From Gigaspora margarita (taxonomy: Eukaryota > Glomeromycota > Glomeromycetes > Diversisporales > Gigasporaceae): a stretch of DNA of 64,000 nt. Shown in pieces: positions 1 through 12,348 of this stretch (its first letter is position 1; each line of letters begins with the position of its first letter). The stretch covers positions 172,714 to 236,713 of the forward strand of contig WTPW01000086.1 of assembly GCA_009809945.1 (NCBI GenBank). Reading direction: 5' to 3'. The notes under the pieces were generated by a model. The model was not told the origin of the DNA and ran no database searches. It saw nothing but the letters and a program-made list of their open reading frames with translations. The translations under genes and the position numbers were made by a program.

Positions 1-616
1 TTTTATAGAATTTTATTAATAAAATTCTATAAAAACTTATAACTCACAAATTCTTATTAATTAATTCTAAGTTTATGCACTAAGTAAACTTATTCAGCAC
101 CTAAAAATACATTAAATCGGCTGATTGTTTTTTATTTTACTTAAACTTTGGAGAATAGATGCTTAAATTTACTTTTTTGATCAAAAATCCAAAATTATGC
201 ATCTATCCTCTAAATTCAAGCAAAATAAAAATAATTCTGCCGATTTGATGCATTTTTAGGTGCTGAATAAGTTTACTTAGAGCATATTTTTTAGAATTAA
301 TTAATAAAATTTTGTGAATTATAAGATTTTATAAAATTTTATTAATAAAATTTTATAAAATCTTATAATTCATAAAATTTTACTAATTAATTCTAAAAAC
401 ATGCACTAAGTAAACTTGTNCAGCACCAAAAAATACATATNACTATATTCGAACTNNGACCNGTTNGCNAACTTNGAACCGGACCCGGACCGAACTCATA
501 ATTGAGTCTGAGTCTGGTTCGAAGTTCGAAATTAGTAAAATTTAGAGTCCGAGTCCGGTTCGATCCCGGACTGAACCCGAACAGGACCGAACCCGAACTG
601 AACCTAGGAGCACTAT
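1..616 (+). mobile_element. Right-hand part of a palindromic-satellite element (copy 1, truncated by window edge)
   Basis: Positions 61-310 form one large imperfect palindrome centred on TTTTGATCAAAA near 180. The left arm reads CACTAAGTAAACTTATTCAG and the right arm is its reverse complement. A second palindrome centred near 347 surrounds ATTTTATTAATAAAAT. A GC-richer tail at about 440-605 consists of degenerate GGTTCGG/GACCGAAC motifs and ends in AGGAGCACTAT at 606-616. The same order and the same terminus occur at 24051-25993, so this is the right end of the same kind of element. Several bases at 419-475 are N, so the tail is incompletely known. Confidence 0.75.
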
Positions 617-1256
617 TTACACATGCTTGCTTCGCTACAAAAAAGAGGGGTAAAAAAAACAAAATTATATAATACATTCATACATACCAGATATGTACAA
701 TTTTTACAGCTAAAATTCTTGCAATCTTGTGATTGGATCTGCATCATTTTTGTAGTGATCACTTCATTTCTGTATGAAACTTTCATACCAAATATGGAAT
801 CTAAATTTGTATCAGCATTATTTTGAGTACGATTAAAATTGTTAGTAGAGTAACATACTCTGGAGCAAAGTTATTACTTATAACCTGGGTTACTTTATAT
901 ATCAGATATGGAGTAATCTGGGGAAACCTAAATTGGATGCATGAAATAAGACTAGCACATCTACAATTTTACAAATATTTGATTTAATAACAATACACAA
1001 ATATCTAGTATGAATAGATATAGATAACAGATAATAATTTTTTTAATAGATAATCATCTTTAGATAAACAGATTATCTAGATCTAAACAATAGTAATAAT
1101 AATAAGTTGAAATTTATAAAGAGAGTTTTGAGAAAATAAAATTGATAAAAAAATGCTGATATTTGATAGTATAGCTAAAACCCTGTGCACTCTACTATTA
1201 TTAAATAAAATAAATCTTGTTGTAACCAGCTATATAAAATTATTATTTCAAATAAA
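617..1256. other. AT-rich spacer, nothing recognised
   Basis: No coding continuity, tandem repeat or inverted terminus is visible. The stretch separates the palindromic element from the decayed gene and may hold that gene's former promoter. A run of TAGATAATC/GATTATCTA near 1040-1080 is only a short local palindrome. Confidence 0.4.
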
Positions 1257-4200
1257 ATGAGTTGTTCTGAGTTTACTTACTTAAATTTTGAGGAATATAA
1301 TGTCTTTGAGGAAAGCAGTGAAGAAGAAATATTCGAAATTGGTCAAATTGCTTTTGCTAAAGCTCAAACCTTGTTAAATAATAATGCAGAATATGATAAA
1401 AATTATGATATAAACTGGAATAAAATAGAAGTAGAAAATTCTGATCTTTATAATGAACCTTTATCAACAATGCATAATGAAACAGATATCATAATTAAAA
1501 TGTCATCTATACAAAGTTCAATTTAATGCCATGTATAGTTATTAATATTGCTGATAGTGAGATAAAACATACTATAGCACAACAAAATTATGCTGATTGG
1601 AACAATTAATAGGAACCTGAGAAGTAGATATAAATGCAATTAAAAATGCTAAATGTGAGCCTGAAATATGTTATTTACATTTTATATATGATTAGAATAA
1701 GTTTTATAAACAAGGTAAAAAACAAAACTGTCTAATTGAGCTAGATGATGTTCATTATCATAACTGTCTTTTTTGCAATAAAACAAAATGTTTTTTTATT
1801 CGTAGTAATTGTTGTAAAGCACATTCATAGAAAATTAATAGGTGTAATATTCAAGTACCTTGTGTTAGTCTTTTTAAATGTTCTGCATTTACAGAAGAAT
1901 TTATTACACAAAAATTTTCTTCAAGTCATCAAGCATGTTATATCTGCTCAGAATGTTTTTCTAAAGAAAGTGGCCATTTTTATGAAAGAGGTGGTGCTGG
2001 TAAAGTAGTTCCATTATGTACTGAAATTGGAAAACATCATGATGATACAAGTGATGCACTAAAGTATATAGAAAAGTGGATAATATCAGTAGCAAAATCA
2101 GGAGATCAAAAGTTACAAGAAAAACTTCTTTTATTAATTACTCTAGCACTAGCCATTTTTGATAATAAATTAGATCAAAGTCTATTAGAAACTGAAACAA
2201 AAAAACTTCCAAGTAAATTAGCTGTTAGAATAACAATAAAACTGGGAAAGTTTGATTAAATAAATTTATAAAAGAGATTCCTTATATAGTAACTTCTGAA
2301 AAAGCTTTAAAAATGAGTGAAAAGTTAGAAAAAGAAATTTTATCTTCATATTCTAAAATTAAAAAAAATATTGATCAATTAGAAAACCCAAGCTCATATG
2401 AGAATTATTTTAATTCATTATCTAATACTATTTGCAACTTTTTTCAAGCTCTTATTACATTACTACAACAACAAAAACAAAAGGTTGCTAATAAAAAAAC
2501 ATCAACATGGGCTTCTTCCAAAGTCACTTAATACAAGTCAAATTTAAAGACTACTGCCTTATTAGTTTCTATGTTGCTAACTATAGCCTTTTCTGAAATA
2601 AAAATATAAATTACATATAATATCATCAGTCTGTCAAAACCCAAAATTATTACCATACTTATGAGAAATTCTCCATTCAGCATGTATTATTTCTTATACT
2701 AAATAGCATGAAAATTGTCTTCAAGAATCCAGAATTCACAATGCAAACCCTAGAAAGAATTTGATAAAAGGCCAAATGTTTGGAATTTGGCAGTAATTGA
2801 CAATATTAACTTTAAAGCCTCTACATTTTTATATAACAATATTTTTAATACTACATGAAAAACTTCATATGCAACTTTACAAATAGTATTTCAATTTACT
2901 CTTCCTACATTTCTTGACAACCTTGCTAAAAGTAATAATTTCAATGATTTACCACTATTTGGGGAATCTTCAACTACTAACAATCTTTTAATAATGTATG
3001 AAACTGTTTTAAACAAATTGTTAGAAACTTATATAAATGATTTTGATATAGAGGATGTATATTTAAAAATTATTAACAAAATACCTATAGGTTATAATCT
3101 TTTACCTCCAAATGTTATAATATTAAAACCTAGTAACCCACCCAATTGTGATGAAAATGTTCATGCTGCATGTAAAATGTATCATGATGATTTAGATCTT
3201 GATAGTGATAACAATCTATATATTGCATATGATCAAGCAATTTTTGGAAGATAATTTTTTACAAAGAAGCTAATAAAAATATTTAACTTCTTTTGGAACA
3301 GTGGCATATATCTAAGGATATGTGCAGTACTCTAATTACAATATTTTCAGAATTTGGAATATTTAATCGTGCAGTAGTACTTGGTGCAAAATATTTAGAC
3401 AAATTTGAACGTGTTGTCATATTTTGAAGCTAATTTGGATTGCAGTTGGAATTGCATTATGTCAGTATGTAAATAACAAAAATGAACCCATAATTGATAT
3501 TTTAAATGGTAATAATCAATTAGTGAAAATTTGGCATCTTTTTTTCGTTGAATAGGGTACTTTGTAGAACATAAAGTTGGAATTAGAAATAGAAATTACA
3601 GAATGCAGATAGCAAACTTGTTTGTATTTGCATCTCTTTTTTCTGCAGCTAGAAAGTTTAAATATGGAACTTCTACAGCACACTTTTTGGCACAAGTTAA
3701 TGATAATTCACAGCTACCCAAATTATTACAAAATATATGTTCTGTAAACCTTCAAGAGCAAATCATTTTTTAGGTTTTGATAAAGCTCTTGAAACCTATG
3801 GTGTAAAATTTATTAAACAAAACTTTATTAGAAATCTTATTGATTAGCAGACTATGATGTTAAAAATTAAAGCAGCCCAAAGTGAAAAAAATTGATTATC
3901 AATGCTTCTTGCAGAATATACAGATAATATTGTGGCTTGCCAAAGTAATTGTGCAATTAAATAATGCAAAGATTCACTTTGGTCCTTGGTCACAGAATTA
4001 TTATCTGCTTTTAATGATCCAAATCCTGCTATACACTATTTATTTAAAGATGCACTAGAAATAAATAAAAATGGTATTAACAAGATTCTTTCTTTTTATG
4101 AAACTGGCAAATCATAATTTGAAAAAGTACTTGCCCAAGTATATACAAAACTGAGTCCCAAGTAACTTCTTGATGCCATTTACAATATGTAAATACCTAT

Positions 4201-4640
4201 ATTTATACTCAATTAGAAAGTGCAAAGAAACAAAAAACTAACCAAGTTAGCAATCTTGTTCAAGAATCAACTATTCAACAGAATGCATCAACTTTACTAT
4301 CTGAAACTAACCTTCAAAAACAAACATGTTGCATTACTTTAGAGCCAAAAAAAGCTATACTTGCTCAATTATTTGATAATGAAGAAAATTTGTTTGAAAC
4401 TATAGTTACAAAAGTTTTTTGGGAACTTCAAGTAATCTCATTAAATTGGACAACAGAAAGAATTAAAACATATTGAAGAAATAATCAGCATAAAAAGCAA
4501 AAATAAATTCTGTAATACTATATATAAACAGTATAATAATCTGAATAGTATAATAAATTTTCTAAAATCTAATAAGGCTATACAAATTTATGTAATTGGT
4601 TTTTATATTCTAGCCAAGTTAGTAAAGTAAGGTTTAAAAT
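1257..4640 (+). pseudogene. Decayed multi-kilobase gene of an unnamed, probably AM-fungal, repeated family
   Basis: Protein-like segments follow one another on the plus strand, broken by stops and frameshifts. Residues 1-89 from 1257 are acidic (EESSEEE). Next, about 1755-2010, comes a Cys/His-rich stretch with CLFCNKTKC, NCCKAH and CYICSECF, which looks zinc-binding. A helical segment runs from 2313. An open stretch at 2994-3254 contains PIGYNLLPPNV and NPPNCDENVH. Frame-shifted segments follow with EQWHISKDMCSTL (about 3294-3330), IWIAVGIALCQYVNN (about 3430-3475), VGIRNRNYRMQIANLF (about 3575) and ALETYGVKFIKQNF (about 3785-3830). The last coding-like piece ends near 4640. I recognise the overall pattern from uncharacterised AM-fungal proteins but cannot give a function. 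A distant relation to fungal DUF6589-type proteins is possible but unverified. At least ten in-frame stops make expression of an intact protein implausible. The tail sequence recurs at 37190-37385, so the family is dispersed. Confidence 0.7.
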
Positions 4641-4745
4641 TTTTTTTAATATAGCTAACTAACAGAAACTTTCTATTTGACAATTGTATAATATAAAGTA
4701 ATACATATAACAATTTTATATATCAAGTATTTGTAATAGTTTATT
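4617..4745 (+). repeat. Tail repeat shared with 37249-37380
   Basis: The stretch around TTTGACAATTGTATAATATA, just 3' of the decayed gene, aligns almost colinearly with 37249-37380 over about 130 bases. It probably marks the 3' end of a mobile or segmentally duplicated unit that carries the gene family. Confidence 0.6.
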
Positions 4746-5932
4746 TTTTTTTTAAATTAAAATTTAAAATTTTTTTATATACTTTTTTTGCATTTTGTTA
4801 GTGTATTTTTCTTTTGTTATTTTTAAAGATATATATAAGTTTAAAACCCAATATTTGGGTTTAAAATCTTTGGTACTAATCTAAAACCTAAGGTCCAGAT
4901 TCAAAAGCTTTAATGCTAATTTGAATAGTATTTAAGTTTGAAATCCTTAGAAGCTAAAATAAATAAATACAATAAAAAAAAAATAGACTAATTATACAAT
5001 AAACAAAAAACAAACAAATTTGATGTGTTCTATACAAAGATACACAAATTATTGTTATGCCTAATATTGAAATTTGAGGTCTTGATTTAAAACTATAAAC
5101 CCTGCTAAAATCCACATATGCTCTTTAAACACAGAACCTATTACAATCCATTTGAAGTTTTTATAACAACTGTCTCTATATCATATATTACCTATTATTA
5201 AAATTGATCGATGGAAACATATCCCATAGATTTTTTTTAATTTTTTCACAGATCTTCAAAAATCTAATAATCTGCACAGATTGCAAAAAGTGAATAAAAA
5301 TAAATTATATATGCTCGCCTAAATATTAAATGCTAGCTAAATATTCATACTTTAAAAGACTACATTCAAATTAGAGATAGGTTTCATGTGTGCGTATGAT
5401 TTCTCAATCATGTACATGAATGCGATTAATGCGCATGTTTCCAAATTATGTGCATGTTATTCTATTAAACTTTTATATAGAAAAATTATTAAATATAAAA
5501 TAAGTATAACTAATATTCTAATTTATTTATATACTTCAATTCTGGATCTGTTTGCTTTAACATTTTGATTGGTCATATCTGAAAATGTGATCTAAATATA
5601 GGAAAACTAACAAAAATACATATGATAATTGTCATAGCCAAGTAATTATTATAATGTTTGAGTAATTGTTATATTATTTTTTGATTCCTTATTAACACCC
5701 TTAAACAATACAAAAATCATAAAACATGAATTGCTAAATTTACTTTTGTTGTTTGATTGCCTAATATTTACAAACTATTTTGGTTTTAAGTTCAAGAATA
5801 AGTGCAAGAACATGACAAAAGCTACATAATAGATAAAACTTAAGATTAATAAAAAAATAGTGAATATATTAGCAAATATCAAAAAAAATTATCAGTTATA
5901 TTTAACCAAATATTTAGATGATTGATTTCAAA
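4746..5932. other. AT-rich spacer, nothing recognised
   Basis: Only short local structure is present, such as the small palindrome AAACCCAATATTTGGGTTT near 4847-4865. The open reading frame at 5386-5568 has no family resemblance and begins in a run of ATGYG repeats. I see no gene. Confidence 0.4.
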
Positions 5933-6610
5933 ACTGCTTGATACATAAGTATCAAAGCAATTTTTGTCTCGAATCAGCTCAGATTCGAGCATGTGACTTG
6001 CTCTATCATGATCACATGTTCAATCATCTGATCAATCCTTAGATTGATCATGGTTAAATAAGTATGAGGTAATTTTGTTCTCAGGCATTTTAAAGTATGA
6101 GTGTATAGTAGGAATATGAGATAAGAATAGAATAATCAGTTAGTATATATATAAGATATGAAGTAATTGATAGTATTGTCCTGAGTATATACAGTACAAT
6201 TGAGGTATATTGGCAAATTAGCCTTGTTTTTTCTGCAAACCCAACATTCAGTTACATCGTTCTCTTCCCCTTGCCCAATATAGTATTACTGGGTGACCTG
6301 TTGGGATAACAGTTATAAAGGGTAGAGTTGGATATATTTTACAAGTTTGTCTTGTAATATGGTCTGTTAGATAATAGTCATATATGTATACAGTCTTTGT
6401 GACCTAATAGGACATTAGTCATATATGCGGCTCATGACCTGCTGAGATGGCAGTCAAATACATGCAAATAAATAAAAGAATCTGATTCTATAAAAGCTGT
6501 GCAGGTTGCATAATAGACAGAAGAAAAACCCATCTGTGTCTACATAGTTTGAAACCAAAATGAGAGACAAAACAATAGAATTTTTGATCAGAATTTTTTG
6601 CATCTAATAA
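5933..6610 (+). repeat. Unclassified dispersed repeat R, copy 1
   Basis: The copy starts with a CTTGATACATAAGTATCAA hairpin followed by TTTTTGTCT and an ATGTGAC/GATCACATG segment. It continues through degenerate units containing CCTGTTGGGATAACAGTTAT (6299-6455) and ends with AAATGAGAGACAAAACAATA (6559-6578). The same order recurs at 7690-8740. There is no obvious coding capacity. It could be a long SINE or a non-autonomous LTR-type element; termini were not resolved. Confidence 0.55.
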
Positions 6611-6848
6611 TCAACTAATTTTCACAGTGATTTATAGTTTTATGTCGATCTAGCAACCAATAAAATTACAGTTAGTTAAAAAGGTGATCAGTGGCTAAAA
6701 CTAATATAGCAAAATAATCAAGTTATTAAGCTTTAACATTTTTTGATTGGTTATATAACTTGTAATCAAAATGTTAAGACTAATGGGTAAATTATAATCA
6801 ATAATATCATCACAATTAAGAAAATATAATTGTGAAAAAATGTATCAA

Positions 6849-7681
6849 ATAGAGGTTGGAACTGTTTTTATTTTTACAATTCAGATTTAATTATTCAACT
6901 TTAACTTAAACTAGTTTAACCCGAATTTAAATAAACCCAAGTAATTCAGTTTTGTGATTTTAATAAACTCATAAAACTAAATCAATCCGAATTTAAAAAA
7001 ACTAGTTTTCACAGTTGTAATAAACTAGTAGTTAGAACATCCAAATATCTGTGCTTAGGGTAGCTTGATATGTCATAAATCAGAATAGATTGGTTGTGCA
7101 ACCAAAATTTAGCAGATCTGGACAAAAGGAATTAAAATTAATAAATTTTGTTAATAATCCAATAATCCACACACTAAATAAAATTGCCAGACACCAATTT
7201 TGCTATAATTAATTAGTTATTATTATTAATAAATGCAGTCTAAACTTTGGCCAAAATCGAATTCTAGTATTTAAATAAATGTATTTTAAAACTTAAAGCA
7301 ATCTGTTGATAGTGATAGAGAATAGGTTATGTATTCTCATTTCATCATATGATTTACATACCTCAGAATAACACAAATACCAAACCCAGTATGCTCATAT
7401 ATAGTAGCAGTATACTATGCCAGCAAATTAAATGCAATATTGGTGAACTCGCTATTCTAGATAGCAGTAAACTATATACTCTGCATGTCTACATTTCTGG
7501 TATTCAATTTTTCTGTTTTATTAAATTTGATAAATCTAGTTTTATTTAATCTGATTTTTAATTTTATTCAGTTTTATTAAATTTGATAAATCTGGTTTTA
7601 TTAAATCCGAATATAAAATATTTGAATTAGGTCAAACCAGTTTTAAATTCAGATGTAACAATTTGGCTCCAATTTATAGTA
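6849..7681. repeat. Inverted-repeat element (candidate) with related arms
   Basis: The left end (GAGGTTGGAACTG...ACAATTCAGATTTAA) resembles the reverse complement of the right end near 7640-7681 (TTTAAATTCAGATGTAACAA...TTGGCTCC). The middle contains repeated AATAAACTGGTTTTATTAAAT-like pieces in both orientations. The end motif resembles the small hairpin at 26422-26499. Arms are diverged, so the boundaries are approximate. Confidence 0.35.
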
Positions 7682-7689
7682 TCAAATAC

Positions 7690-8740
7690 TAATACAAAGC
7701 TGCTCAATACATAAGTATTGAGGTAGTTTTTGTCTTGAATCATCACGAGACTAAACATGTAACATGTTCAATTATGTTTGGTCTAATGATCGATCAATAA
7801 TTCTAGGTGAGTATGAAGTAATTCTTATAAAATGCGTTCAAAATGGGAAAAGTTTATGAAATTAATTCAGTATATATGAGGTAATAGGTTAGTGTTCTGG
7901 TATATTAGCATTTGATAAGGTATGTAGAAGAAATAGTAGAAATAGTCTTTTTTTTTTCTGGAACCTGATATTCATTCTGGTTAAGTTGATCCTTCCTTCC
8001 TACCCAGTAAGTTTCTCCAAAATTGATCTGTTGGGACGACAGTTATATAAAAAGCTGGGTTGAAATATTTGATTTTAAATATTGAGGCAGCTTTTGTCTT
8101 GAATTATCACATTAGACCAAACATGTAACATGTCTGATCATATTCAGACTTATAATCGATCAAGTAATCAATTAGTGATATTTGATAAGTATAAAGTAAT
8201 TTTTATAAGATGTATATGAAATTGAAAATGAAGAAGTCTAAGTAGTTAGTAAGTATGAAGCAATAAATGAATAGGAATATTACTAATTAAAGGGTTTGCA
8301 AGAGAACCCATCATTAGTTCTTGTTACGCCCTGCCCAATTAGCTACCAAATTTACCTGTCAGGATGATAGTTATATGAGAAGCTAGGGTCAATATATGAC
8401 TAATATATTTTGTTTAAGTTATTGGCCTGTTGGAACAACAGTAAGTTATACAGAATACTAATGCTTCAATAACCTGTTGGGATAAAAGTCATATGAGAAG
8501 CTGAGGTTGTTATATTTTTGTTTAGAGTTGTGGTATGTCAAGATGACAATCACTAGTATAAAGTTTCTAATAGCCCATTGAGACAACAGTTATAAAGAAA
8601 AACAAAAAGAATATTGCATGATGCTAGTAAACTGCATAGGTTGCTTGATTAGAAAAAAATACCAAATGTATTTTCATCGTTAGTTAGTTCCCAAAATGAG
8701 AGACAAAACAAAAATTCTATAAGGGAATCAATCAAAACAA
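7690..8740 (+). repeat. Unclassified dispersed repeat R, copies 2 and 3 in tandem
   Basis: The 5' module (AATACATAAGTATTGAGG...TTTTTGTCTTGAATCATCAC) occurs at about 7697 and again at about 8073. The internal CCTGTTGGGA-type units recur at about 8026, 8357, 8426 and 8474. The copy ends with the shared AAATGAGAGACAAAACA box at about 8694-8710, followed by AATTCTATAAG. Copy 2 stops after its first internal unit, so it is partial. Confidence 0.55.
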
Positions 8741-9744
8741 AATCAAATTATCTTGTAGTACATATTAGATATACTGTAGATTAGAATAGTATGTTATTGG
8801 TTTTCTCTAGTCTTCTTAAACTAAAAATTTAATCTTTTAGTTTAAAATAGAAAAGTATGAGGTAAAATGTCACATCTTCTTTTTGTAGCAGTTTAATGGT
8901 TAGCTCTGACTGCAAGTGATAGACTTGCCTTATTGCATAGATTATTAGATGATTAGTTAGGAATTTTAAATATAGTATTTCTTTATATATTATTCTGATA
9001 TAATTGTAACTTACTATCCTATTCCTGTACTTGACATTAACAAATAAAAAAAATAAAAAATAAAAAATATTAAAAAAATAAAAATAAAAAAAAAAGAATA
9101 GTATATTCAGTAACAGAATTTTTTTGTGTCATTCTAATGCAAACTAACTTAGATATTTATAAAAATTTTATAATGAGAATTTACAGATTTTAAAGAGCTT
9201 CTGTGGCAGAGCCATGGATCAGGTGCTAGTATATTCTCAAATTATTAAGTTATAATGAAGTTTATTTATATATGTCTGATTAAGAATCAATATGTAGTAT
9301 CTTTATTTAGATGTATTATAAAGATAGAAATTAAAAAAATTTTTTATCATGCCTGGGAAATCATAACTTGGATAAATTTTTTTTGGACTCAATTCCACTT
9401 TAATAGCAATAATCAAAAGTTTTATATTTTGCCAATATCTGATAATACATAAAGTTCTTCATTTTCTACTCTAGTTCTATTTGATAACAATATTTAGATC
9501 TTCTACTGACACTTCTCATCTCAACAAATTTTTGATAATAAATTATTGTGTTCATTCTTTTCAGCACTGCTCTTTTTTTTTGTATATCTAAAAATAAGTT
9601 ATATTATACACAACAAAACAAAAGCAGTATCATGTGCTTTAATGTGTATTTTATTATAAAATGCACATTTTTTCATCTCTAATTAGAATATTTATATATA
9701 TTTTAAATAATTATTTTATTAAAAATACAGTATATAACAGTGAT
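8741..9744. other. AT-rich spacer, nothing firm
   Basis: A run of A/AAAT at 9045-9095 is simple sequence. A tRNA-like A-box resemblance near 8887 has no matching B box. The 65-codon open frame at 9255-9452 has no recognisable features. Confidence 0.35.
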
Positions 9745-9750
9745 GATAAA

Positions 9751-9838
9751 TGACCTGAAATGACTCAAATGACCCAAATAACAAATGACTAGTCATTGGG
9801 TCATTTCAAAAATCAAATAACCTAATAAGGCCATTTGA
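9751..9838. repeat. Small hairpin repeat of ATGACC motifs
   Basis: AAATGACCCAAATAACAAATGACTAGTCATT... folds back on GGGTCATTTCAAA. The arms consist of repeated AAATGAC(C/T) units on both strands, centred on GACTAGTC. It is probably a small MITE. Confidence 0.4.
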
Positions 9839-9944
9839 AATTTTTTAATTTTATTTGTAAAGATGTGATTGGCTTAGAGATTGGGTCCGGCACAAAATTC
9901 AAGTTCTGGGTTACCCTTTCATAGTACTTGTATTCGAATATACT

Positions 9945-10690
9945 ATATTTATAAATATATTTGAATATATAAATATTTATAAATATTCAAATATAAATTA
10001 TAGATATTCGTATATTCATAAATATTCATAATATTTATGAATATTTATAATATTTATAAATATTTATAATATTTATGAATATTTATAATATTTATAAACA
10101 GTAGTACTAAATCGCACCACTAGTGCTCAATACTAGTATGCAGTGTAATGTGAAGATCAGTATCAAAAAAAATAAACAAAAAAAATAAACAAAAATTAAA
10201 TTTAATAAATGTAAGTTAGAGTTAATAGTTAGGGTTAGGGTGAGGCATAGTATATAGTAAATTTTCACAAGGAATTTTTTTTAAAAAAAAGGTGGTTTCA
10301 TAGATAAAATTTTGAGTTAGAAGGTATTTTTTAAAAAAATAGCGAAATAGCAAAAAAATTTATATTACACCAGATTCTTACGTTACACTGCATTTAAACA
10401 ATTTGAATGGTAAAAATCATTATGGTGTTGAGCACCAGTGGTGCAATTTAGTAAAACCATTTATAAATATTTATAATATTTATGAATATTCATAATATTT
10501 ATGAATATTCATAATATTTATGAATATTCATAATATTTATAAATATTCATAATATTTATAATATTCATAATATTTATGAATATTCATAATATTTATGAAT
10601 ATTCATAATAATTTATAAATATTCATAATATTCTTGAATATATTTGAATATATTCATAATATTCAAATATTTAAAATATTTTGAATATGT
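9945..10690. repeat. AT minisatellite of TTTATGAATATTCATAATA-type units, split by a MITE
   Basis: Self-complementary units of about 18-20 bases (ATATTTATGAATATTCATA) are iterated at 9945-10100 and again at 10458-10690. The gap between them is filled exactly by the MITE at 10107-10451, so the array was a single block before that insertion. Each unit is a near-palindrome with strong potential to form cruciforms. Confidence 0.8.
10107..10451. mobile_element. MITE with CTAAATYGCACCAC termini (shared-core group)
   Basis: Terminal inverted repeats read CTAAATCGCACCACTAGTGC on the left; the right end is the matching reverse complement with few mismatches. TA flanks both ends (10105-10106 and 10452-10453), as expected for Tc1/mariner/pogo-type insertion. 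The interior has TTAGGGTTAGGGT at 10228 and a core with AAATTTTGAG that is shared with the MITE at 54753, which has different termini. The interior contains no open frame. Confidence 0.8.
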
Positions 10691-11072
10691 GTTGAAAGGC
10701 CTATCATATAGTTAAATAATTGTATAATATAAATATGCATATTGGTTAGGGGCATTTATAAATAACGTTATGTACCCCTACATAGTAGCTCTTAACCCCC
10801 CCTCTACTATATAAAAAATTTTTTAAAAATCCGTATGCAACAAGAATTTAAAATTTTATTGTACAAAAAATAATTAGGCAATTATATTTTATTTTTTTTA
10901 GAAGCTTTAATATAATCAATAAAATATCAGTTATTATTTTTTATACAAATCAGATAACTTTATTAGTACCATTTTTTATTTTATATACCCATGAATATAA
11001 CTAAAAAATGTTGTAATTTTTTTATAAAAATGTAAAACAAACTCTATATTAATGAAATATTAACTGATTACT

Positions 11073-11340
11073 TAAAATTTTAGAGTATATGTATTTTGTT
11101 TTTTTGAACAACTTGTTTTGTTGTATAAAAATCAATTTGCTTAGTATTATTTTTGATTTTTATATCTAGCAATGATCAATAATTGTATATAAAGTTTCTT
11201 AAAATTTATTATAAAAAATTTTTATATACATATATTGATTGCTGTATATATAAAATGCAAAATAATACCAAGCAAATTAATTTTTATACAATAAAAAAAG
11301 TTGTTCAAAAGAATGACATACATGTATATTAAAAATTTCA
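11073..11340. mobile_element. Foldback element with arms of about 130 bases
   Basis: The left arm (TAGAGTATATGTATTTTGTT...GAACAAC...ATCAATTTGCTTAGTATTA) is the imperfect reverse complement of the right arm (TAATACCAAGCAAATTAATT...GTTGTTCAAA...TACATGTATATTA), with the fold centred near 11206. A related half-copy with TTTTGTTCTCCTGAACAAC lies near 14228. It has no coding capacity. True outer termini may extend to about 10815-11400. Confidence 0.6.
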
Positions 11341-11461
11341 TATAAATCAATTATTATTTTTTTTTAATTCTTGCACCGGTTGCTAACATGTGCTTAATAT
11401 TTTATTAATTATAAATTAACAAAGTATATATTAAACTATTTCTACATTGCATACATTTGGC

Positions 11462-12030
11462 TAGCCCTATTTCAGACCATCCAAATGCCCAGTGTGCACT
11501 GAGTTTTACCCTCCTAGCACCGCCTTCAATTGGCCAGAATACTCCTCACCACCAGGTCGATGTTGGTACAAACAGATACCACCTTGGAATGATTGTACCA
11601 TGAGTTCATATAGTATCTTCTTAGACTTCAGCCTTGCATTACATCTCGTGACTTCAGCTAATCCCAATCGGGTTCTAACTTGTTTCACTTTACTACCCAA
11701 ATTTGACAACAGTAACTGCCCAATTAAGGCAACTTATAAATGCCAATGGAAGATCCAGGCCATAGATGAGGATGCATCTAGCCACATATGCACTTTTGGT
11801 ACCTAATTTAAGTAGTCCGCCCGCAGGTTCTACACTAGCTGCTATACCTGCAACCCAACTATGGGAATTGCCTAATTAAGCCCTCTGATTTTCTGGCCAG
11901 CTAACAAACCATGGGTCTACAGATTTCCTTTTACTAGCTGGTTTTTCTATTATCACCTCTGAGGAGACTTGAACTAGCAACCTTCGATTTGCATTCTGGG
12001 AGCATAACCACTATGCTATAACTGCAGGAC
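11462..12030 (-). mobile_element. SINE-A, copy 1 (tRNA-derived head)
   Basis: Read on the minus strand from 12030, the head is GTCCTGCAGTTATAGCATAG followed by TGGTTATGCTCC. It has an A-box-like TAGCATAGTGG and a B-box-like AGTTCAAGTCT, the internal RNA polymerase III promoter of tRNA-derived SINEs. The body shares GCAGCTAGTGTAGAACCTGC and GGTACCAAAAGT with the copy at 57751. Compared with its surroundings it is GC-rich and keeps CpGs, which suggests recent arrival. The open frames inside it are incidental. Confidence 0.8.
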
Positions 12031-12245
12031 TTATATAAATCAATTAAATTTTTATTATTACAATTTTTATTTTATATTTTTACAAAAAAATTTCAAATTT
12101 TTTAACTATATTTATAGATAAGTAAGGCCATATACATAAATAAAATTGGTTCTCATCACCTGGCTAGGTAACTTTTTTGCAAAAGTAAAAATTTTTTTAT
12201 ATTAAATTCATTTTATAAAAAAACAAATAATAGGTTGTATTCTAG

Positions 12246-12348
12246 TGCATATATGCAATAGTAGGAATAAAAGTAAATTTTCAGTTATTTCTATAGCAAG
12301 AAATAACTAGAATTTACTTTTTATTTCCACTACTGCATATATGTGCAT
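12246..12348. repeat. Near-perfect 103-bp hairpin
   Basis: The arm TGCATATATGCAATAGTAGG through CAGTTATTTCT pairs with AGAAATAACTAG through CTACTGCATATATGTGCA, with a loop of about seven bases. Only a few mismatches are visible. It is best explained as a small MITE. A small-RNA precursor is the alternative but is not supported by anything else here. Confidence 0.65.

Noticed and set aside
393..677. 94-codon minus-strand frame with undetermined residues
   Set aside because: It crosses the N-containing tail of the palindromic-satellite element and has no protein-like conservation.
8880..8950. Possible tRNA or SINE head (TAGCAGTTTAATGGTTAG)
   Set aside because: The A-box-like motif has no B box at the right distance, and the arms of a tRNA cloverleaf do not pair.
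11492..11806. 104-codon plus-strand frame
   Set aside because: It lies entirely in antisense SINE-A sequence, has no family resemblance, and is explained by the SINE's higher GC content.
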